Part shown: positions 59,497 to 64,000 of the stretch, in pieces
Layout: every line of letters begins with the position of its first letter
How positions within the stretch are numbered: the stretch's first letter is position 1
Program-made: the position numbers and the translations under genes
The notes under the pieces: generated by a model
Database searches by the model: none
Told to the model about the DNA's origin: nothing
What the model saw: the letters and a program-made list of their open reading frames with translations, nothing else
Source of the DNA: an uncultured Collinsella sp.
Lineage (GTDB): Bacteria > Actinomycetota > Coriobacteriia > Coriobacteriales > Coriobacteriaceae
DNA length: 64,000 bases
Assembly: GCA_934655755.1 (NCBI GenBank)
Contig: CAKUHA010000002.1
Coordinates: forward strand, 270,487 to 334,486
Direction: 5' to 3'

Positions 59497-60354
59497 GTGG
59501 AGACCAATATCCAAAAGATGCAAGTGCTGCTCGAGACGGTACGTGCCGGTAGCTTTACGCGAGCTGCCGAGCGCCTGAGCTATTCGCAGTCGGGTGTGAG
59601 CCGCATGGTGGGCGATCTTGAGGCCGATTGGGGCTTTAAGGTGCTCGACCGCAGCCGCGAGGGCGTGGTGCTTTCTGCCGACGGGCGGCAGATCATGCCG
59701 GCCGTCGAGGCGTTATGTGAGGAGTTTGGCCGCCTGCAGCGATGTGTGGACGAGATGCAGGGGCTCATGCGCGGCAAGATCTGCATCGGTACGTTTTCGA
59801 GCGTGGCGACCCATGTGCTGCCGCCGGTCATCGCGCGGTTTCGCGCCGATCACCCGGATGTCGATTACGAACTGCTGATGGGTGATTACTCCGAGATTGA
59901 GCAATGGGTGGCGGAAGGCCGCTGCGACCTGGGCTTTATCCCGCGCGAGCCCCGTGGCGCCGGCATGGCGTCGCGGCCGTTGGTGCAAGACGAGCTGATG
60001 GCCGTGGTGCCGGCAGGCTCTCTGCTTGCCGCCGCAAAGGTCGTTTCTCTTGCCGATTTGGTCAACGAGCAATTCATTCTGCTGGAGCGCGGTAGCGACG
60101 ACGAGATTACGCCGCTGTTCCGCCGTGCGGGCCTAACGGTGCGCTCCAAGCTGTCGACCTGGGATGATTATGCGATTATGGCCATGGTCGAGGATGGTCT
60201 GGGCGTGAGCGTTCTTCCCGCGCTTATCTTGCGCCGCTGTCAGTTTGATGTCGCTATCCGGCCGCTGGAGGGGCATCCTCATCGGCAAATCAATGCCATA
60301 TACCGCACGGCCGACGTTTCGCTTGCAGCGGCTCGTTTCTTTGAATATCTATAG
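59497..60354 (+). CDS. LysR family regulator divergent to EamA gene (second pair)
   Basis: A 285-residue LTTR. The wHTH is residues about 3-62 (MQVLLETVRAGSFTRAAERLSYSQSGVSRMVGDLEADWG), followed by the effector domain. The segment DDYAIMAMVEDGLGVSVLP matches the LysR at 19844. GTG at 59497 has AGGGG upstream; ATG at 59476 lies inside the operator-like repeat and lacks a ribosome site. It probably controls the divergent exporter. Confidence 0.9.
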   Translation: METNIQKMQVLLETVRAGSFTRAAERLSYSQSGVSRMVGDLEADWGFKVLDRSREGVVLSADGRQIMPAVEALCEEFGRLQRCVDEMQGLMRGKICIGTFSSVATHVLPPVIARFRADHPDVDYELLMGDYSEIEQWVAEGRCDLGFIPREPRGAGMASRPLVQDELMAVVPAGSLLAAAKVVSLADLVNEQFILLERGSDDEITPLFRRAGLTVRSKLSTWDDYAIMAMVEDGLGVSVLPALILRRCQFDVAIRPLEGHPHRQINAIYRTADVSLAAARFFEYL

Positions 60355-60413
60355 AGGTGCGTACCCGTTGTCCACTTTGAGGCAAATCTCAGGGTTCGGT
60401 ACATTTTCTTGTG

Positions 60414-60498
60414 AAATTGAACTTTCGGATAGTGCGCCGCGCTATACTGCTGCCTAAATTGAACTAAGGTTCAATTCGTGTTCTATAAATTGAACTTT
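60414..60498 (+). promoter_or_regulatory. Three-site ATTGAAC operator at the HTH-aminotransferase promoter
   Basis: AAATTGAACTTT occurs identically at 60414-60425 and 60487-60498. Between them is a perfect palindrome of AATTGAAC and GTTCAATT (60457-60476, 4-base spacer). TATACT (60443-60448) lies between the first two sites. The array ends 18 bases before the gene and is well placed for autoregulation by its XRE domain. Confidence 0.7.
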
Positions 60499-60516
60499 GC
60501 CAGCAAGGAGGTTCTA

Positions 60517-62037
60517 GTGGCCCAAGAGACGTTTAGCGACCGCCTGCGACAGGCTATGTCCGATCGCGACGTTCGCCAGTCGGACGTGATCCGCGCATCG
60601 GAGATGCTCGGCAAAAAACTCGGCAAGAGTCAGATGAGCCAATATGTGAGCGGCAAGACGATCCCGCGGCGCGATGTGGCAGAGCTGCTCGCCCGCATTT
60701 TGGAGGTCGATGTTACCTGGCTGCTCGCCAGCGACGCCGATCAAGGCGAGACGCCCTCGCCCCGTAACGTTGCCAAATCCAAACCTAGCCCCACGGCTCA
60801 AATTGCAAGGAGCGCCACCATGCGTACTTTCTCTAAATCCACCAAGCTCGATAACGTCCTGTATGACGTGCGCGGCCCCGTCGTCGACGAGGCGGCCCGT
60901 ATGGAGGACGAGGGCGAGCGCATCCTCAAGCTCAATATCGGCAACCCGGCGCCCTTCGGTTTCCGCACGCCCGATGAGGTCATCAAGGACATGCGTCAAC
61001 AGCTCCCCGACTGCGAGGGCTATTCCAACTCGCGCGGCCTGTTCTCCGCTCGCAAGGCGATCATGCAGTACTCGCAGATCAAGGGCCTGCCCAATGTCCA
61101 GATGGAGCATATCTATACGGGCAACGGCGTGTCCGAGCTCATTCAGCTTTCGATGAACGCGCTGCTCGACAATGGCGACGAGATTCTGATTCCCAGCCCC
61201 GACTATCCGCTGTGGACGGCGTGCGCAACCCTTGCCGGCGGTCATCCCGTGCACTATCTGTGCGACGAGCAGTCCGATTGGTATCCCGACCTGGAGGATA
61301 TGGAGTCCAAGATCACGAGCGCGACCAAGGCACTCGTCATCATCAACCCCAACAACCCCACGGGCTCGGTCTATCCGCGCGAGGTGCTCGAAGGTATCGT
61401 CGAGATCGCGCGCAGGCACCAGCTGATGATTTTTGCCGACGAGATCTACGACCGTCTGTGCATGGACGGCTACGAGCACGTCTCGATTGCTTCGCTCGCT
61501 CCCGACCTGCCCTGCGTCACCTTTAGCGGCCTGTCCAAGTCGCACATGATCGCGGGCTACCGTATTGGCTGGATGGTGCTTTCGGGCAACCAGCGTTGCA
61601 TGAGCGACTTTATTATGGGCATCAACATGCTTTCGAACATGCGCCTGTGCTCTAACGTCCCGGCTCAGTCGATCGTTCAGACGGCGCTCGGCGGCCATCA
61701 GTCGGTTAACGACTACATTCGCCCCGGCGGCCGTGTCTACGAGCAGCGCAATTTTGTGTACGAGGCGCTTAGCAAGATCGATGGCATCTCGGTGGTCAAG
61801 CCGCGCGCGGCGTTCTACATCTTCCCCAAGATGGATGTGAAGAAGTTCAACATCACCGATGACGAGCAGTTCGCCCTTGACCTACTGCACGAGAAGAAGA
61901 TCCTGATCACGCGAGGCGGCGGCTTTAACTGGGCAGAGCCCGATCACTTCCGCATCGTGTACCTGCCGCGCATGGAAGTGCTCAAAGAGTCTCTCGAAGA
62001 CCTTGCCGACTTCTTTGATCATTATCGTCAGTCGTAG
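60517..62037 (+). CDS. XRE helix-turn-helix fused to an AlaA-like aminotransferase
   Basis: A 506-residue fusion. Residues about 5-70 are an XRE-type HTH (FSDRLRQAMSDRDVRQSDVIRASEMLGKKLGKSQMSQYVSGKTIPRRD). A Pro/Ser linker leads to a complete class I aminotransferase (about 100-506) with NIGNPAPFGF, NPNNPTGSVYP, FADEIYDRLCMDG and the Schiff-base Lys in FSGLSKSHMIAGYRIGW. The enzyme part is closest to the alanine-synthesising AlaA group. The start is GTG at 60517 after AAGGAGG. It probably senses its own metabolite or PLP state and binds the upstream sites. Confidence 0.88.
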   Translation: MAQETFSDRLRQAMSDRDVRQSDVIRASEMLGKKLGKSQMSQYVSGKTIPRRDVAELLARILEVDVTWLLASDADQGETPSPRNVAKSKPSPTAQIARSATMRTFSKSTKLDNVLYDVRGPVVDEAARMEDEGERILKLNIGNPAPFGFRTPDEVIKDMRQQLPDCEGYSNSRGLFSARKAIMQYSQIKGLPNVQMEHIYTGNGVSELIQLSMNALLDNGDEILIPSPDYPLWTACATLAGGHPVHYLCDEQSDWYPDLEDMESKITSATKALVIINPNNPTGSVYPREVLEGIVEIARRHQLMIFADEIYDRLCMDGYEHVSIASLAPDLPCVTFSGLSKSHMIAGYRIGWMVLSGNQRCMSDFIMGINMLSNMRLCSNVPAQSIVQTALGGHQSVNDYIRPGGRVYEQRNFVYEALSKIDGISVVKPRAAFYIFPKMDVKKFNITDDEQFALDLLHEKKILITRGGGFNWAEPDHFRIVYLPRMEVLKESLEDLADFFDHYRQS

Positions 62038-62059
62038 GGGATAGAAGCTCCGCACTATG

Positions 62060-62098
62060 AAAAGCTCCCTGCAGTTGCTTGGCTGCGGGGAGCTTTTT
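62060..62098. terminator. Bidirectional terminator between aminotransferase and def
   Basis: The arms AAAGCTCCCTGCAG (about 62061-62074) and CTGCGGGGAGCTTT (62083-62096) are followed by a T run, between convergent genes. Confidence 0.85.
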
Positions 62099-62120
62099 TG
62101 TCCGACGTGACCTTCTTGAG

Positions 62121-62531
62121 CTAAATAACGATGCCCTGGCAATGGTCGATTTCGTGTTGGATGATCTCGGCGGTGTAGCCCGAGAAGTTCTTGATGCGGT
62201 GCACGAAGTTTTCGTCCAGATACTCCACTTTAATGCGGCGATAGCGGGTGCAAGGGCGCTCGCCGACGAGCGAAAGGCATCCTTCGCTCGTCTGGTAGGC
62301 ATTGACCTGCTCAAGAATCTGGGGGTTGTACATGAGGAGCGCTCGGCTACTGTCCTTTACGCAGATGATGCGTTTGCGCACGCCAATCATATTGGCGGCA
62401 AGCCCCACGCATTCGTGCTCGTGTTCGTGAAGCGTGTCCAGAAGGTCCTGCCCGGTCGCGGCATCTTCGGGGCCGGCGTCCTCGGAGGGCAGGCGTAAAA
62501 AGAACTCGGACTTCATGATGGGTTTGATCAT
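62121..62531 (-). CDS. def: Peptide deformylase
   Basis: A 136-residue metalloenzyme with motif 2 EGCLS (83-87), motif 3 HEIDH (126-130) and motif 1 VGLAANM (42-48), in which the usual final Gln is Met. The catalytic Glu and metal ligands are all present. It removes the formyl group from nascent proteins. The motif 1 change makes it a divergent type, so another deformylase may be encoded elsewhere. AAGGAG precedes the ATG. Confidence 0.85.
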   Translation of the reverse strand: MIKPIMKSEFFLRLPSEDAGPEDAATGQDLLDTLHEHEHECVGLAANMIGVRKRIICVKDSSRALLMYNPQILEQVNAYQTSEGCLSLVGERPCTRYRRIKVEYLDENFVHRIKNFSGYTAEIIQHEIDHCQGIVI

Positions 62532-62744
62532 GGCGGGCTCCTTAAGGTGGGCGCATTTGATTCAAGTCATGATACCGCGACATGTCGCATTAATGTGTGC
62601 ACATAGATTCTGCAGCTAGATTGGCAATCGACACCATAAACTAATGGACGTTTTGCCGAGAGGCATGATTTTATAAGCGCAAAGAGTGCGCGACGGGCCC
62701 CGCGAATGGGGCGATGATGCCCGAGAGGGCCAAGAAGGAGTCTC

Positions 62745-63656
62745 ATGTCTGAGAACGAAGAGATCATGAACGAGACCGAGAACGAGACCATGGCTGCCGA
62801 GGTTGAGGCAGTCGAGACCGTGGAGACCGAAGCTGCCGAGGTTGAGGCTGCTGACGAGGTTTCCGCCGAGGAGGAGGCCGAGGTTGTCGAGGCCGCCGTT
62901 GATTACGATGACGAAGAGCTGATGGACAAGATGCAGAAGGCCGCCCGCCTGCTGCGCAGCCGTCGCTTTGCTATTTCCAAGGAGGAGGAGGCCAAGGCCG
63001 AGCGCATGGCGAACATCGAGCGCGCCATCAAGCTCCTTGACCTCAAGCCCAAGATGGAGCAGAAGGAGATGTCCGACCTGCTGGGCATGCGCCTTCGTGA
63101 GCTCGACGGCCTGATGGCCGAGGCCGAGGCTGCCGACCTGGTCGGTCGTATCGACGATGCCGAGGGCGATATGCGTAAGATCGTCGTCTTCGCTGCCGAG
63201 GATGCTGCCGAGGGCCTGACCGAGCTTGCCAACAAGAAGGAGAAGCTCCTGCCCGAGCTTTCTTACGAGGAGGCCACCGAGCTGATGGCTGCCCTCGATA
63301 AGGTTATCGCCCCGCTCGTCGCCATGGGCCTGGACGAGGACCGCGGTCCTCGCGGCGGTCGTGACGATCGCGGTGGCCGCGGCGGCGACCGTGGCGGTCG
63401 CGGCGGCTTTGGCGATCGCGGTGGCCGTGGCGGCGACCGTGGCGGTCGCGGTGGCGATCGTGGCGGCCGTGGCGGCTTTGGTGACCGTGGCGGCGACCGT
63501 GGCGGTCGTGGCGGCTTCGGCGGCAACCGTGGTGGCTATGGTGACCGTGGTGGCAACCGTGGTGGCTTCGGCGGCAACCGCGGCAACGACCGCGGCGGTC
63601 GCGGTGGCGATCGTGGCGGCCGCAACGGCGGCGGCTTCCGCGGTAACCGCTTTTAG
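62745..63656 (+). CDS. Winged-helix-like protein with acidic N-terminus and RGG-repeat tail
   Basis: A 303-residue protein in three parts. Residues 1-60 are very acidic (Glu/Ala rich). The middle (about 60-195) is helical and contains a MarR-like winged-helix pattern (IKLLDLKPKMEQKEMSDLLGMRLRELDGLMAEAEAADLVGRIDD). The last hundred residues are almost only Gly, Arg, Asp, Asn and Phe, with about 20 RGG triplets, an intrinsically disordered RNA-binding type tail. The function is unknown; RNA or DNA binding and condensate formation are inference. AAGGAG precedes the ATG. Confidence 0.75.
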   Translation: MSENEEIMNETENETMAAEVEAVETVETEAAEVEAADEVSAEEEAEVVEAAVDYDDEELMDKMQKAARLLRSRRFAISKEEEAKAERMANIERAIKLLDLKPKMEQKEMSDLLGMRLRELDGLMAEAEAADLVGRIDDAEGDMRKIVVFAAEDAAEGLTELANKKEKLLPELSYEEATELMAALDKVIAPLVAMGLDEDRGPRGGRDDRGGRGGDRGGRGGFGDRGGRGGDRGGRGGDRGGRGGFGDRGGDRGGRGGFGGNRGGYGDRGGNRGGFGGNRGNDRGGRGGDRGGRNGGGFRGNRF

Positions 63657-63727
63657 GGGTTACGCGGTTCTACGAACCGCGTAACTAGTCGACGCTGCGC
63701 GCCACCCAGGGCGACAATTTGTCATTC

Positions 63728-63768
63728 AAAAGGCAAGGCATGACCAGAAGGTCTATGCCTTGCCTTTT
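63728..63768 (+). terminator. Terminator downstream of the RGG-tail gene
   Basis: The arms AAAAGGCAAGGCAT (63728-63741) and ATGCCTTGCCTTTT (63755-63768) are followed by further T residues. Confidence 0.85.
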
Positions 63769-63850
63769 TCATGCCAACTTGTTCGCCCTGGGCGGCGCTC
63801 GCTGGCGTTGCCAAAGCATCGGCGTTCCCATAGTCCAAATCTGCAAAAAA

Positions 63851-63963
63851 GGGACGCCAAAAAGACAGGTTTATTTGGTCGGTTTTATCTGGGCAAACGT
63901 GGTCGTCTATCGCAATATGGTCGTTGGGGACGTTCTTGTTTGACTAGTCGTTTAAGAACGTCC
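63851..63963. repeat. Degenerate GGGACAGG unit plus GGGGACGTTCTT palindrome
   Basis: GGGAC...GACAGGTTTATTTGG with the TTATCTGGGCAAACGT tail (63851-63900) matches the 23072 and 45315 repeats. It is followed by GGACGTTCTT (63928-63937) and AAGAACGTCC (63954-63963), the 8705-type palindrome. Two repeat families stand side by side. Confidence 0.65.
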
Positions 63964-64000
63964 ATTACAGTCGAGATTGTCAGCCCGGGCCCGTCTCGGG

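Larger units (their letters stand above)
63657..64000. other. 344-bp intergenic end of window, repeats only
   Basis: No gene is seen. It contains a perfect 12-bp hairpin (63659-63670/63674-63685, GTTACGCGGTTC), a terminator (63728-63768), an imperfect inverted repeat (about 63700-63718/63779-63798), a degenerate GGGACAGG unit (63851-63900) and a GGGGACGTTCTT unit (63921-63963). The open frame at 63719-63943 crosses these and is not credible. Confidence 0.7.

Noticed and set aside
63350..63650. Tandem DNA repeats that might be a CRISPR-like array
   Set aside because: They are codon-level repeats encoding the RGG tail; there are no uniform repeats with unique spacers of constant length.
63719..63943. 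74-codon frame near the window end
   Set aside because: It starts in a terminator hairpin and runs through two intergenic repeat units.

Overview
The window looks like chromosome of a high-GC gut actinobacterium of the class Coriobacteriia, most likely Collinsella. This rests on codon and base composition, on the gene set (bile salt hydrolase, ribosomal-protection-type GTPase, DMT/EamA exporters with divergent LysR genes) and on dispersed GGGAC-type hairpins that I associate with that genus. No search was run, so the genus is an inference. I found no tRNA, rRNA, CRISPR array, prophage or complete insertion sequence. About 60 genes are supported on both strands, in short operons, many closed by clear intrinsic terminators.

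Layout. 0-2 kb: the end of a radical SAM/SPASM protein, then a repeat-rich stretch with a ribbon-helix-helix gene and a 244-bp element bounded by 37-bp inverted repeats. 2-12 kb: glutaredoxin, an XRE/zinc-ribbon/TipAS regulator, TrmO, a MalY-type C-S lyase, a flavin oxidoreductase-like protein, a large hybrid sensor kinase, a K+ channel, a LOG protein, a ClC channel and a methyltransferase. 12-14.4 kb: an ABC exporter with its YtrA-type GntR repressor and operator. 14.7-23.6 kb: RF3, a queuosine-precursor-type transporter behind a possible preQ1-I riboswitch, SDR, Ung, EamA/LysR pair, MATE, RlmA. 23.8-26.2 kb: a 47-residue membrane microprotein, RsmJ, GNAT, MscL. 26.4-35.7 kb: EF-G-like ribosomal protection GTPase, two paralogous AAA+ ATPases converging on a UvrA2-like ATPase, TrmL, a CobW GTPase and an ArsC-like protein. 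35.9-43 kb: a flavodoxin-type reductase, a DUF3784-like protein, two related c-di-GMP proteins and a patatin. 43.2-45.3 kb: thiE, a thiamine-binding protein and thiM behind a TPP riboswitch. 45.4-56 kb: HAD phosphatase, LysR, MetE-C-like methyltransferase, UraA, esterase, a sortase-anchored beta-solenoid protein, a purine permease, a deformylase-like protein lacking its catalytic Glu, and bile salt hydrolase. 56-64 kb: Kup, a second EamA/LysR pair, an HTH-aminotransferase fusion with a triple operator, a deformylase, and a winged-helix protein with an RGG-repeat tail.

Themes. Several genes serve translation and RNA modification (TrmO, TrmL, RlmA, RsmJ, RF3, RPP-like GTPase, deformylases). Cofactor and nucleobase supply relies on salvage (ThiM/ThiE, queuosine precursor, uracil and purine permeases). 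Envelope and host-facing functions include BSH, the anchored surface protein, MscL, Kup and ClC. The least ordinary parts are the RGG-tail protein, the aminotransferase with a built-in DNA-binding domain, the AAA+/UvrA2 cluster, and the mosaic of short palindromic repeats in almost every larger gap.
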